DNA of 64,000 bases from the NCBI GenBank assembly GCA_050183765.1, contig JBFXAZ010000001.1, positions 76,845 through 140,844 on the forward strand, read 5' to 3'. Below, piece by piece: positions 20,750 through 28,621 of the stretch. Source of the DNA: JAFAZJ01 sp050183765. Lineage in GTDB: Bacteria; Pseudomonadota; Alphaproteobacteria; Reyranellales; Reyranellaceae. A program made the position numbers and the translations under genes. Position 1 is the first letter of the stretch. Every line of letters begins with the position of its first letter. The notes under the pieces are model-generated. The model saw only the letters and a list, made by a program, of their open reading frames with translations, made no database searches and was not told where the DNA came from.

Positions 20750-21391
20750 ATGGCCGACGAGGCGCGTGTGCGCGAGGAGATTTGCCGCACCGGCGAGAGC
20801 CTGTACCGGCGCGGCTACACCGTGGGCACCGCCGGCAACATCAGCGCGCGGCTCGACGACGGCTTCCTGATCACGCCCACCGATGCCTGCCTCGGCTTCC
20901 TCGAGGCGTCGCGACTGGCCAGGCTCGACGCCCGGGGCGAGCAGATCGGCGGCGATCGCGCCTCGAAGACCATCCTGCTGCACCGCGCGATCTACGACGC
21001 GCGGCCCGATGCCGGCGGTGTGGTGCACACGCATTCGACCAACCTCGTCGCGCTCACCATGCTGCCCGACGTGAACCGCGCCGACGTGCTGCCGCCGATC
21101 ACGCCCTACCACGTGATGAAGGTCGGCCATGTGCCGATGATCCCCTATCGCCGGCCGGGCGATCCCGAGGTGATCGACCTCGTCGTGGCGCACGCGCCCC
21201 GGGTGCGGGCGGTGCTGCTCGAACGGCTCGGCCCGGTGGTGTGGAACGAGTCGGTGTCCAACGCCTGCTTCGCGCTCGAAGAGCTCGAGGAGACCGCCAA
21301 GCTGTGGCTGATGCTGCGCGCCCATCCGCCGGCCGGGCTCGATGCCGCCCGGATCGAGGAGATCAGGCGGACCTTCAAGGTCGAGTACTGA
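20750..21391 (+). CDS. class II aldolase/adducin family protein (OtnC-like)
   Basis: 213 residues. The early GTAGNISARLDDGFLITPT segment, metal-binding VHTHSTNLVALTML and the C-terminal ELEETAKLW are class II aldolase features. Overall best fit is the OtnC-type 3-oxo-tetronate 4-phosphate decarboxylase group, though no otn catabolic genes are nearby. A strong GAGGAGGAGG ribosome site precedes ATG 20,750. comF follows 43 bp downstream. Confidence 0.82.
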   Translation: MADEARVREEICRTGESLYRRGYTVGTAGNISARLDDGFLITPTDACLGFLEASRLARLDARGEQIGGDRASKTILLHRAIYDARPDAGGVVHTHSTNLVALTMLPDVNRADVLPPITPYHVMKVGHVPMIPYRRPGDPEVIDLVVAHAPRVRAVLLERLGPVVWNESVSNACFALEELEETAKLWLMLRAHPPAGLDAARIEEIRRTFKVEY

Positions 21392-21434
21392 CGGCCATTG
21401 AATCGTCGGATTCGCCGGCTGCAGTGCGGCCGCG

Positions 21435-22235
21435 ATGTCCTTCGACGCCCTGCGCAAGCAACTCGATCGCTCCGCGCCGCTGGCCGGCCTGGTCCGCCGC
21501 GCGCGCGCCACGGCGCGCGGCGCGCTCGACACGCTGCTGCCGCCGTTGTGCCTGTCCTGCGCGGCGCTGGTCAGCGAGCCCGGCGCGCTGTGCGCCGACT
21601 GCTGGTCCAAAGTCTCGTTTCTCGGCGCGCCGCTGTGCGCGCGCTGCGGCTTTCCCTTCGAGGTCGATGCCGGTGCCGGGACGCTGTGCGGCGCCTGCCT
21701 GAAACGCCCGCCGCGCTACGACCGCGCGCGCGCCGCCGTCCGCTACGACGAGGGCTCGCGCGGCCTGGTGCTGGCCTTCAAGCACGGCGACCGGACCGAC
21801 GCGGCGCCGGCCTATGGACGCTGGCTGGCGCGCGCCGGCGCCGAGTTGCTGGCCGACGCGGACCTCCTCGCCCCCGTGCCGCTGCATCGCTGGCGGCTGT
21901 TCTGGCGCCGCTACAACCAGGCGGCGCTGCTGGCGCGTGCGGCCGGCAAGGCCGCGGGCCGGACGGTGCTGCCGGATCTGCTGATCCGCCGCCGCAACAC
22001 GCCCTCGCAGGCCGATCGCGACGCGCGCGAACGCCGGCGCAACGTCGCCGGCGCCTTCGCGCTCAACGAGCGCTACCGGCCCTTCATCCGCGGCCGCCGG
22101 GTCGTGCTGGTCGACGACGTGCTGACCACCGGCGCCACGGTCGAGGCCTGCACCCGCGTGCTGCGGCTGGCCGGCGCCGAGCGCGTCGACGTGCTGACCC
22201 TGGCCCGCGTCGTTCGGCCGGAGTTCCGGTCCTGA
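21435..22235 (+). CDS. comF: ComF-family phosphoribosyltransferase-like protein
   Basis: 266 residues. Two N-terminal Cys pairs (CLSC and CADC, then CARC and CGAC) form the zinc-binding double-zinc-ribbon of ComF. The C-terminal PRTase domain ends with the PRPP-binding VVLVDDVLTTGAT motif. ComF proteins act in DNA uptake in competent bacteria; in Alphaproteobacteria the gene is widespread and usually sits near grxC and a nitrilase, as here. Confidence 0.92.
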   Translation: MSFDALRKQLDRSAPLAGLVRRARATARGALDTLLPPLCLSCAALVSEPGALCADCWSKVSFLGAPLCARCGFPFEVDAGAGTLCGACLKRPPRYDRARAAVRYDEGSRGLVLAFKHGDRTDAAPAYGRWLARAGAELLADADLLAPVPLHRWRLFWRRYNQAALLARAAGKAAGRTVLPDLLIRRRNTPSQADRDARERRRNVAGAFALNERYRPFIRGRRVVLVDDVLTTGATVEACTRVLRLAGAERVDVLTLARVVRPEFRS

Positions 22236-22275
22236 GCTCGACCCTCTACACTCGCTCCAGCGGGAGAGTGTCGAG

Positions 22276-23367
22276 ATGCATGTGATCGTCGTGGGTGCGG
22301 GGATTTCCGGGCTGAGCACCGCCTGGGCGATGACCAAGCGCGGTCACAAGGTGACGTTGCTGGAGCGCGACGTGCTGCCCAACCCGCTGGCGGCGTCGGG
22401 CGACCAGCACCGCATCACGCGCCGCGCCTATGGCGACATGCACGGCTACGCGGCGCGCATGACCGAGTCCTTCGCCGCCTGGAACGAGCTGTGGGGCGAT
22501 CTCGGGCGCGAGCACATGGCGCGCGTGGGCGTCAGCAGCGTCTCGTTGGCAGAGGGCGACCGCGGCCAGGTCTACGCCGAGGGCATGGCGCGCGACGGCT
22601 TCTCCTTCGAGACGCTGAAGACCGAGGCGGCGGTCAGTCGCTATCCCTTCCTCAATCCCGAGCATGTGCGCGAGGTCTACTATTCGCGCGAGGGCGGGGC
22701 GCTCTTGTGCCAGCGCATCGCGTCCGACATGGCGGCGTGGCTGCAGGCCAAGAACGTCACCATCCGCACCCATGCGATCGTCGAGGGCATCGACACCGAC
22801 GCCGCCACCGTCACCCTGCGCTCGGGCGAGAAGGTGAGCGCCGACAGCGTCGTGGTCACGGCCGGCGCATGGGTCGGCACGCTGTTCCCCGATCTCGCCA
22901 AGACCCTCGTCGCCCATCGCACCTGCGTGATTTACCTCGAACCGCCCGCCGACCTGAAGGCGGCGTGGTCGACCGCGCCGTCGATGGCCGGCCTGGGCGT
23001 CGACGGCTATGTCCTGCCGCCGGTGCACGGCACGCAGCTGAAGTTCGGCGCCTCCTTCACGCGCATGCCGTGGAACCCGGACGAGGCGTTCGAGGTCAAT
23101 CGGGCCACGGCGCTGGCCGTGCGCGAGGTCTTCGCGCCGCTGTTCGCGCGCATGGGCGAGTATCGCATCACCGACACGCGCAAGTGCGTCTACACCTTCA
23201 CCGACGACTGGCATTTCCATGGCGAGCGCCGCGGCGCCACCTGGATCGTCTCGGCTTGCTCGGGCCATGGCTACAAGTTCGGCACGTCGGTGGGCCGGCG
23301 CGTCGCCGACGCGCTGGAAACCGGCGACGATCGCACCCTGGTGGAGTGGCTCGCCGCGCGGGACTGA
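22276..23367 (+). CDS. FAD-dependent oxidoreductase (DAO family)
   Basis: 363 residues. It opens with a Rossmann dinucleotide motif VIVVGAGISGLSTAW and ends with an ACSGHGYKFGTSVGR motif typical of D-amino acid / sarcosine oxidase-like (DAO) proteins. The middle has the substrate-cap pattern of that fold. Substrate unknown. ATG 22,276 has GGGAGAG upstream. The gene separates comF from grxC, which are neighbours in many relatives. Confidence 0.88.
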   Translation: MHVIVVGAGISGLSTAWAMTKRGHKVTLLERDVLPNPLAASGDQHRITRRAYGDMHGYAARMTESFAAWNELWGDLGREHMARVGVSSVSLAEGDRGQVYAEGMARDGFSFETLKTEAAVSRYPFLNPEHVREVYYSREGGALLCQRIASDMAAWLQAKNVTIRTHAIVEGIDTDAATVTLRSGEKVSADSVVVTAGAWVGTLFPDLAKTLVAHRTCVIYLEPPADLKAAWSTAPSMAGLGVDGYVLPPVHGTQLKFGASFTRMPWNPDEAFEVNRATALAVREVFAPLFARMGEYRITDTRKCVYTFTDDWHFHGERRGATWIVSACSGHGYKFGTSVGRRVADALETGDDRTLVEWLAARD

Positions 23368-23414
23368 GCCGGCTATAGTCGGCCCATACGCGCAATCGAA
23401 CAACGAGGGCCCTG

Positions 23415-23678
23415 ATGGCCAAGGTTGAGATGTACACGACCCAGTGGTGCGGCTACTGCGCCCGCGCGCGCGCGCTGCTGGAGCGCAAGGGCGTCGAGTT
23501 CACCGAGTACGACGTCGAGGAAGAAGCCGGCAAGCGCGAGGAAGCGCGGGCCCGCTCGGGCGGCCGCACCTCGGTGCCGCAGATCTTCATCGGTGGCAGG
23601 CATATCGGCGGCAGCGACGAGATGGCCGCGCTCGAGGCGGCGGGCAAGCTCGACGGGCTGCTGGCCGCGAGCGGCTGA
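23415..23678 (+). CDS. grxC: glutaredoxin 3
   Basis: 87 residues, a full glutaredoxin. The dithiol active site CGYC (Cys12, Cys15), the cis-Pro in TSVPQIFIGG and the GG-S-D-E glutathione loop are present. It reduces protein disulfides and mixed glutathione disulfides. The nitrilase gene starts 13 bp downstream, so the two are probably co-transcribed. Confidence 0.95.
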   Translation: MAKVEMYTTQWCGYCARARALLERKGVEFTEYDVEEEAGKREEARARSGGRTSVPQIFIGGRHIGGSDEMAALEAAGKLDGLLAASG

Positions 23679-23691
23679 GGCGGAGGGCACC

Positions 23692-24555
23692 ATGTCGACG
23701 AAGTTCACGGTCGGCCTGATCCAGGTCAACGCCACCAACGAGCTGGCGCCCAACATCGCCTTCATCGAGGAGCAGACGCGCCGCGCGCGCGACGCCGGCG
23801 CGCAGTTCGTGATGACGCCGGAGAACTCCACCCTGATCGGCGCCAATCGCGGCGAGACGCTGGCCAAGGCGCTGCCCGAGGAGGAGCACACCGGTCTCGC
23901 CTCGGCGCGGGCGATCGCGCGCGAGTGCGGCGTGTGGTTCCTGGTCGGCTCGATCCACGTGAAGGTCGAGCCCGAGCGCAACGCCAACCGCTCCTACCTC
24001 GTGGCGCCCGATGGCGGCATCGTCGCCAGCTACGACAAGATCCACATGTTCGACGTGCAGCTCGCCGGCGGCGAGACCTATCGCGAATCCTCGACCTTCC
24101 GCCCGGGCGACCAGGCGGTGATCGCCGAGACGCCGTGGGGCAAGCTCGGCATGACCATCTGCTACGATCTGCGCTTCCCCTACCTCTATCGCGCGCTGGC
24201 GCATGGCGGGGCGGAGATGCTGTCGATCCCGTCGTCCTTCACCGTGCCCACCGGCCGCGCCCACTGGCACACCCTGATGCGCGCGCGCGCGATCGAGACC
24301 GGCTGCTACGTCTTCGCGCCGGCCCAGGTCGGCAGCCATGCCGGCAACCGCAAGACCTACGGTCACTCGGTCGTTGTGGCGCCGTGGGGCGAGGTGATCG
24401 CCGACGCCGGCGATGGCGGCCCCGGCTTCGTCACCGCCGAGATCGACATGGCCAAGGTCGCCGAAGCGCGCCAGGCCGTGCCGTCGCTGACCCACGACCG
24501 CAGCTTCAGCGGCCCCACCCTGCGCACCTACGCGCTGCCCAAGGCGGCGGAGTAG
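23692..24555 (+). CDS. carbon-nitrogen hydrolase (Nit/omega-amidase-like)
   Basis: 287 residues with the Glu44 (TPENST), Lys116 (YDKIHMFDV) and Cys157 (TICYDLRFP) triad of the nitrilase superfamily. The CYDLRFP and DVQLAGGETYRES segments place it with Nit1/Nit2-type enzymes, which hydrolyse deaminated glutathione or alpha-ketoglutaramate. The link with grxC supports a glutathione-repair role. ATG 23,692 has GGCGGAGGG upstream. Confidence 0.92.
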   Translation: MSTKFTVGLIQVNATNELAPNIAFIEEQTRRARDAGAQFVMTPENSTLIGANRGETLAKALPEEEHTGLASARAIARECGVWFLVGSIHVKVEPERNANRSYLVAPDGGIVASYDKIHMFDVQLAGGETYRESSTFRPGDQAVIAETPWGKLGMTICYDLRFPYLYRALAHGGAEMLSIPSSFTVPTGRAHWHTLMRARAIETGCYVFAPAQVGSHAGNRKTYGHSVVVAPWGEVIADAGDGGPGFVTAEIDMAKVAEARQAVPSLTHDRSFSGPTLRTYALPKAAE

Positions 24556-24559
24556 AGCC

Positions 24560-24790
24560 ATGGCGGCGGGCGGTCCCCTGCGTCGCGAGATCGACAAGCT
24601 GCCACCCGAGGAGCGGCTTCGCCTGGCGCACGAGCTGTTCGAGAGTGTTGGCGATGAGGAACTGCCTGGATCGCCACTGACCGAAGAGCAATTGGCCGAA
24701 CTGCGCGAGCGGGTTGCACGCTATCGTGCGGACAAGAGCGCTCGTCGGTGGACTCTCGAGGAGATCCTGGCTGAGTCCAACCGCGGCTGA
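24560..24790 (+). CDS. antitoxin of addiction module (CHP02574/PF09720-like)
   Basis: 76 residues, highly charged and helical. LPPEERLRLAHELFESV followed by LTEEQLAELRERVARYRA and a C-terminal W-T-L-E-E-I motif match the small addiction-module antitoxin family that pairs with RelE/ParE-type toxins. It starts 4 bp after the nitrilase stop and is followed one base later by the toxin reading frame. The partner is broken, so the antitoxin may be a relic. Confidence 0.8.
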   Translation: MAAGGPLRREIDKLPPEERLRLAHELFESVGDEELPGSPLTEEQLAELRERVARYRADKSARRWTLEEILAESNRG

Positions 24791-24791
24791 T

Positions 24792-25094
24792 ATGGCGTTT
24801 GTCGTATCCTGGACGGCACCCGCGCGAGGTGATGTCCACGACGACCGACGCTACTACGACGCGATTGATTCACGCTTGGACGCGTCGCTGGTCGAACAAT
24901 TGGGCCGTAGCGAGCGGCTCCTTGGCGAAAACCCGCTCATCTAGCCGAGTATCGGCGAAGATCTCCGTCGCGCACCCCTGCGCCGGTTTCCATACGCTCT
25001 TTACTATTCGGTCGAGGACGATGAGGTGATCATTGTCGCTTTGATGCACCATCGACGGCGCCGGGCCGCGCGCGACGAACTCGTTCGCTCCTAG
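24792..25094 (+). pseudogene. RelE/ParE-type toxin with an internal amber codon
   Basis: The frame starts at ATG 24,792 one base after the antitoxin stop. It encodes a RelE/ParE-like N-terminus (VSWTAPARGDVHDDRRYYD) then stops at TAG 24,942-24,944. The same frame continues without shift for 49 further codons to TAG 25,092 and encodes the expected C-terminus, PLRRFPYALYYSVEDDEVII and ALMHHRRRR. One nonsense change, at the place where homologues usually have a hydrophobic or polar residue, therefore splits an otherwise complete toxin of about 100 residues. Confidence 0.8.
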
Positions 25095-25600
25095 GGCCGA
25101 CGCGCGGCGATGCGCTGGACCATGGCGGGGTGGGGATCGCTCAGCATCGTGGCCTCGTAGGCGACAATCGACAGGCCGCCCTCGCGCGCCACCTCGAGCA
25201 ACTCGCCGTCGCGCAGCAGGTAGGCGGGGTTGCTCGGCTTGCCGAAGCGTTCGTTGCCGGCCATGAACGTCTCGTAGAGCAGGACGCCGCCGGGCTCGAG
25301 CGCGGCCAGCAGCGATGGCCAGAGCGGGCGGTGGAGGTAGTTGGTCGCGACCACGGCGCCGAACTGCCGACCGGGCAGTGGCCAGGGCGAGCCGTCTTCG
25401 AGATCGGCGGCGATGATCCGCGTGCCCGCGTCGCCGGCGAGATCGGCCAGGCTGCCGACGTCGCGGTCGAGCGCCGTGACCGGATGGCCGCGCGCGCGCA
25501 GGAAGCGCGTGTGACGCCCGCCGCCCGCGGCGACATCGAGCACGGCGCTGCCCGGCGCGATCAGCGGCGCCCAGCGCGCGATCCACGGCGAAGGGTCCAC
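25091..25600 (-). CDS. class I SAM-dependent methyltransferase
   Basis: 169 residues. Motif I is AVLDVAAGGGRHTRFLRARG, then VTALDRDVGSL and FGAVVATNYLHRPLWP; the short form and the terminal region resemble TehB-like methyltransferases. GTG 25,600 begins just after the stop of the upstream gene (7 bp) and opens the domain; a longer in-frame extension reads into that gene and is unlike a protein. Its end overlaps the toxin pseudogene tail to tail. Confidence 0.75.
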   Translation of the reverse strand: MDPSPWIARWAPLIAPGSAVLDVAAGGGRHTRFLRARGHPVTALDRDVGSLADLAGDAGTRIIAADLEDGSPWPLPGRQFGAVVATNYLHRPLWPSLLAALEPGGVLLYETFMAGNERFGKPSNPAYLLRDGELLEVAREGGLSIVAYEATMLSDPHPAMVQRIAARRP

Positions 25601-25607
25601 GCCGGGC

Positions 25608-26552
25608 TTAGTAGGCCGGCCGCCGCGGATGGCCGCCGGGCGGAGCGTAGCCGCGCTCGGCCGCCTCGCGCAGCGCCCGCTGGCGCGCGTCGCGCTCGCG
25701 CAGCAGCCGGTTGGCGCGGTCGACCAGGGCCCGCGACGGCGGGATCGCGACCAGCGCCGAGGCGAGGCCGCCAAGCTCCACGGCCCGAGAGCCGACGAAG
25801 GCGGCGACATCGCGCGCCGCGGCCGTCTCCTGATTGGGATCGAGATACAGCAGATAGGCGTTGATTCGCGCCGAATACGACGGGTCCTGCTCCGGCGTGT
25901 CGAGCGGGAAGCCGCCCATCGCGGCGTGGGTCCCGGGGAACCTGTCGAGCAGCCAGTCGCGCGTCGGATCCATCGTCGTGCCGGTGTTGCCGAACCATGG
26001 ACGCGAGCCGATCCTCGGATCGCGGATCGCGTGGCGGCAGACCTGGACGTTGGCCGGCACGACCGAGACGTTGTAGGGCAGGTCCATGCTCATGTCGCGG
26101 TCGACGGCGTCGAACAGGCCGAGGTAGCGGACATCGATGCCGAGCTGGCGCAGATACTCGCAGAAGCACATCGCGATGAAGCCGCCCCGGCTGTAGCCGA
26201 ACACGAACACCGCGGGCGGCCCGTCGGCGCCCGGCGTGTAGGTCGTGTGCTCGACGCGCGTGCCGCCGCCGCCGGTGCGCGGCATCGCTTCGGGCGCCTC
26301 GTACTCGACGCGCCGGGTGATGCCGGGGCAGTTCGCCTCGAAGACGCGGATCGCCGCGCGCAGGATATCGTCGCAATTGACGCCCAGCCCGTCCGGGCTG
26401 ACGCCGTAGTGCTTGATGGCGCCGGCGACCGCCCGGTCGAAGCACTGCGAGACGAAGGACTGCTCGCGCATGGTCGTGTTGAGCCGCCAGTTCTCGGTCG
26501 AGATGTAGCCGCCCCCGGTGCCCTCGAACCCGAATACGTACGTCTTGCCCAC
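25608..26552 (-). CDS. alpha/beta-hydrolase-like protein with GYSRG nucleophile elbow
   Basis: About 314 residues. A central VFVFGYSRGGFIAMCF nucleophile elbow, an acidic GLFDAVDR after it and an N-terminal FGFEGTGGG are reminiscent of the DUF2235/Tle1-like phospholipase group, but no T6SS gene is near. Two starts are possible: GTG 26,552, which has GGGAGAG about seven bases upstream and opens a hydrophobic strand, and ATG 26,567. I prefer GTG. Upstream 26,568-26,732 has no gene. Confidence 0.65.
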   Translation of the reverse strand: MGKTYVFGFEGTGGGYISTENWRLNTTMREQSFVSQCFDRAVAGAIKHYGVSPDGLGVNCDDILRAAIRVFEANCPGITRRVEYEAPEAMPRTGGGGTRVEHTTYTPGADGPPAVFVFGYSRGGFIAMCFCEYLRQLGIDVRYLGLFDAVDRDMSMDLPYNVSVVPANVQVCRHAIRDPRIGSRPWFGNTGTTMDPTRDWLLDRFPGTHAAMGGFPLDTPEQDPSYSARINAYLLYLDPNQETAAARDVAAFVGSRAVELGGLASALVAIPPSRALVDRANRLLRERDARQRALREAAERGYAPPGGHPRRPAY

Positions 26553-26732
26553 GTCGCACTCTCCCATCGCTGGTCTTGACGGGTCTACGTCACCGGCCGC
26601 CGTCGCATCCCCGGGCCATTATCCGATCGGACCCCTTGTGACACAGTCTTGTCAAATCGCCGGCGATGGCCCACATCTTTCTGGCACTCCGGCGCCACGA
26701 GTGCCAAGCGCCTTCGCAAGACACGGTTCGGA

Positions 26733-27221
26733 ATGATCAAGTACACGCTGCGCTGCTCCAAGGATCATCGGTTCGACAGCTGGTTCCGCGACAGCTCGAC
26801 CTACGAGAAGCAGGAAAAGCGCGGGCTGCTGGAATGCCCGACCTGCGGCGACCACAAGGTCGAACGCGCGCTGGTGGCGCCGAACGTCGCCGCCAAGGGC
26901 AACCAGCGCCGCGCGCGTCGTCCGGCGGCGCCTCCGGTCGAGGCTGGCGCCGAAGCGCCGGCGGCGCCGGCCAACGCCGTGGCCACGGTGCCGCCGAACA
27001 TGCCGCCGGAGCTGCGCAAGGTGCTGCTGGAGCTGCGCGGGCAGGTCGAGAAGAACTGCGACTATGTCGGCGACAAGTTCGCCGAGGAGGCGCGCAAGAT
27101 CCACTACGGCGAGACCGACAAGCGCGGCATCTACGGCGAGACCTCGGACGAGGAGGCCGCGGCGCTGGCCGACGAGGGCATCGAGTTCGGCCGCCTGCCC
27201 TGGGTCCCCAAGGGCAACTGA
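26733..27221 (+). CDS. DUF1178 family protein
   Basis: 162 residues. The start MIKYTLRCSKDHRFDSWF and the CPTCGDHKVERALVAPNV segment are the DUF1178 signature; four Cys-like positions (C at residue 8 and CPTC) suggest a zinc ribbon. An Ala/Pro-rich linker precedes a helical C-terminal half ending GIEFGRLPWVP. Function unknown; in Alphaproteobacteria it is habitually encoded near grxC and the Nit-type hydrolase, as here. Confidence 0.92.
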   Translation: MIKYTLRCSKDHRFDSWFRDSSTYEKQEKRGLLECPTCGDHKVERALVAPNVAAKGNQRRARRPAAPPVEAGAEAPAAPANAVATVPPNMPPELRKVLLELRGQVEKNCDYVGDKFAEEARKIHYGETDKRGIYGETSDEEAAALADEGIEFGRLPWVPKGN

Positions 27222-27227
27222 TTCGCC

Positions 27228-27262
27228 AAAAAGATGGGCCCCGCGCGGGAAGCGACGGGGCC
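27228..27262 (-). terminator. candidate intrinsic terminator for the Lrp-type gene
   Basis: On the minus strand GGCCCCG and CGGGGCC arms (27,237-27,262) enclose a 12-nt loop and are followed by CATCTTTTTGG. The T-run sits on the correct side for transcription coming from 27,369. The distance from the stop (about 100 bp) is long but acceptable. Confidence 0.5.
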
Positions 27263-27368
27263 GAAGTCGGGGGAGAAATGTGGTACCGCGGGGGGAGAAT
27301 TGCGGTCCACCAACCCGACAACGTCCTCGCGCGCGCGAGGTTGCGCGGCACCCGAAAGAATTTCGCGC

Positions 27369-27851
27369 CTAGTCATCCAGATGCGCCAGCGGCAGCGGCG
27401 CACCGGCCTTGAAGGTCTGGATCGCGATATTGCTGCGCACCTCGCGGATCACCGGCAGGTTCAGCAGCTTGCCGACGAGGAAGCGCTGGTAGTGCTGAAG
27501 ATCGGGGACGACCACTTCTAATAGATAATCGGCTTCGCCCGACACCATGTGGCAGGCCACGACCTCGGGCATCGCCACCAGCTGCGCCTCGAAATCGTCG
27601 CAGCGCTCGTCGGCGTGGTTGCCGATGCGCACGCCGATGAAGACGGTCAGCCCCAGCCCGATGCGCTCGCGCCCCAGCATGGCGCGATAGGCGCCGATAT
27701 AGCCGTCGCGCTCCAGCCGCTTGACCCGGCGCAGGCAGGGCGAGGGCGACAGGCCCACCCGTTCGGCCAACTCCACATTGGTCAGCCGGCCATCCGCCTG
27801 CAGGGTGGCGATGATGCGGCGGTCGATGGCGTCGAGATCGGAAGCTGGCAT
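27369..27851 (-). CDS. Lrp/AsnC-family transcriptional regulator
   Basis: 160 residues. The winged helix-turn-helix is explicit (DAIDRRIIATLQADGRLTNV, SPSPCLRRVKRLERDG) and is followed by a RAM/AsnC ligand domain (VACHMVSGEADYLLEVVVPD). Lrp-type proteins sense amino acids and form octamers. Divergent from the NTF2-like gene (126 bp away). The ligand cannot be told from sequence. Confidence 0.9.
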   Translation of the reverse strand: MPASDLDAIDRRIIATLQADGRLTNVELAERVGLSPSPCLRRVKRLERDGYIGAYRAMLGRERIGLGLTVFIGVRIGNHADERCDDFEAQLVAMPEVVACHMVSGEADYLLEVVVPDLQHYQRFLVGKLLNLPVIREVRSNIAIQTFKAGAPLPLAHLDD

Positions 27852-27977
27852 TGTCTGTCTCGAATGATGTGGTCAGAGGCACGATATAGCGATCCAGAAA
27901 CGGAATCAGCCATACTTCGCAAGGACACGCTCCTCCTCTCCAGCGCATGGTGTGCCCGCCAACCACCGGAGCACGTC

Positions 27978-28358
27978 ATGACCGACCGACAGACCAGCCT
28001 CATGCAGGCCGTCCAGCGCTATCTCGATCTCTGCCAGGACAACGACCGCTCGCGGTTCGACCGGGTCTTCCAGCCCACCGCGCAATTGCACGGCGTCGTC
28101 GACGGGGCGCTGAAGAAGTCGACGGCGGCGGAGTTCCGCGACGGCTTTCTCGGCCGCCCGTCGCCGATCTCGCTGGGCTCGCCGCGCGCCGACGAGATCC
28201 TGCTGGTCGATTTCGCCTCCGACACCCAGGCGATGACCAAGCTGCGCCTGCGCATCAACGACACGATCTACGTCGACTACCTCACCTGGCATCGCGTCGA
28301 CGGCGAGTGGCGGATCACCGCGAAGGGCTTCCACATCGAGACGACGCGCGCCGCCTAG
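27978..28358 (+). CDS. NTF2-like (lumazine-binding-type) protein
   Basis: 126 residues of a cone-shaped alpha+beta fold: SLMQAVQRYLDLCQDNDRSR helix, then FQPTAQLHGV, and a terminal DYLTWHRVDGEWRITAKGF strand pair. This pattern is that of putative lumazine-binding/NTF2-like proteins. A paralogue with the same ending sits at 38,909. ATG 27,978 has CCGGAG upstream. The Lrp protein may regulate it. Confidence 0.75.
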   Translation: MTDRQTSLMQAVQRYLDLCQDNDRSRFDRVFQPTAQLHGVVDGALKKSTAAEFRDGFLGRPSPISLGSPRADEILLVDFASDTQAMTKLRLRINDTIYVDYLTWHRVDGEWRITAKGFHIETTRAA

Positions 28359-28386
28359 CGCACGATGAGGGGGAGTCGAACCACCA

Positions 28387-28455
28387 CTGTCATCCCGAGC
28401 GCAGCGAGGAATCCAGGCGGCTCTCCTAGATCCCTCGCTGCGCTCGGGATGACAG
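28387..28455. repeat. palindromic repeat, family B, copy 2
   Basis: CTGTCATCCCGAGCGCAGCG pairs with CGCTGCGCTCGGGATGACAG across a short GATCCAGGCGG-like centre. The long perfect arms (20 bp) could form a stable RNA hairpin after the NTF2-like gene. No T-tract follows. Confidence 0.85.
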
Positions 28456-28621
28456 GAAGCCGAACCTGTCCGCATCGCGCTCCAGGCCGGCCGGCGCCTG
28501 GCGCATCGCGAGGTGTTGTCGACCGGGGTTGCCTCTCGCCGGTGTTTCTCGCGTTGGACAGCGCGGGACAACCGCCCTACCGTCGCGCCAAGAGTAAGCG
28601 CGACCTGGGAGGGACGCCACC

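Noticed and set aside
16826..21610. A 1594-codon minus-strand frame across several genes
   Set aside because: It crosses argJ, mutT, the membrane protein and methyltransferase genes on other frames and contains no domain; a GC-skew artefact.
24942..24944. Programmed recoding (pyrrolysine or readthrough) at the toxin amber codon
   Set aside because: No known recoding signal or machinery is suggested, and a plain nonsense mutation in a toxin is the simpler reading.
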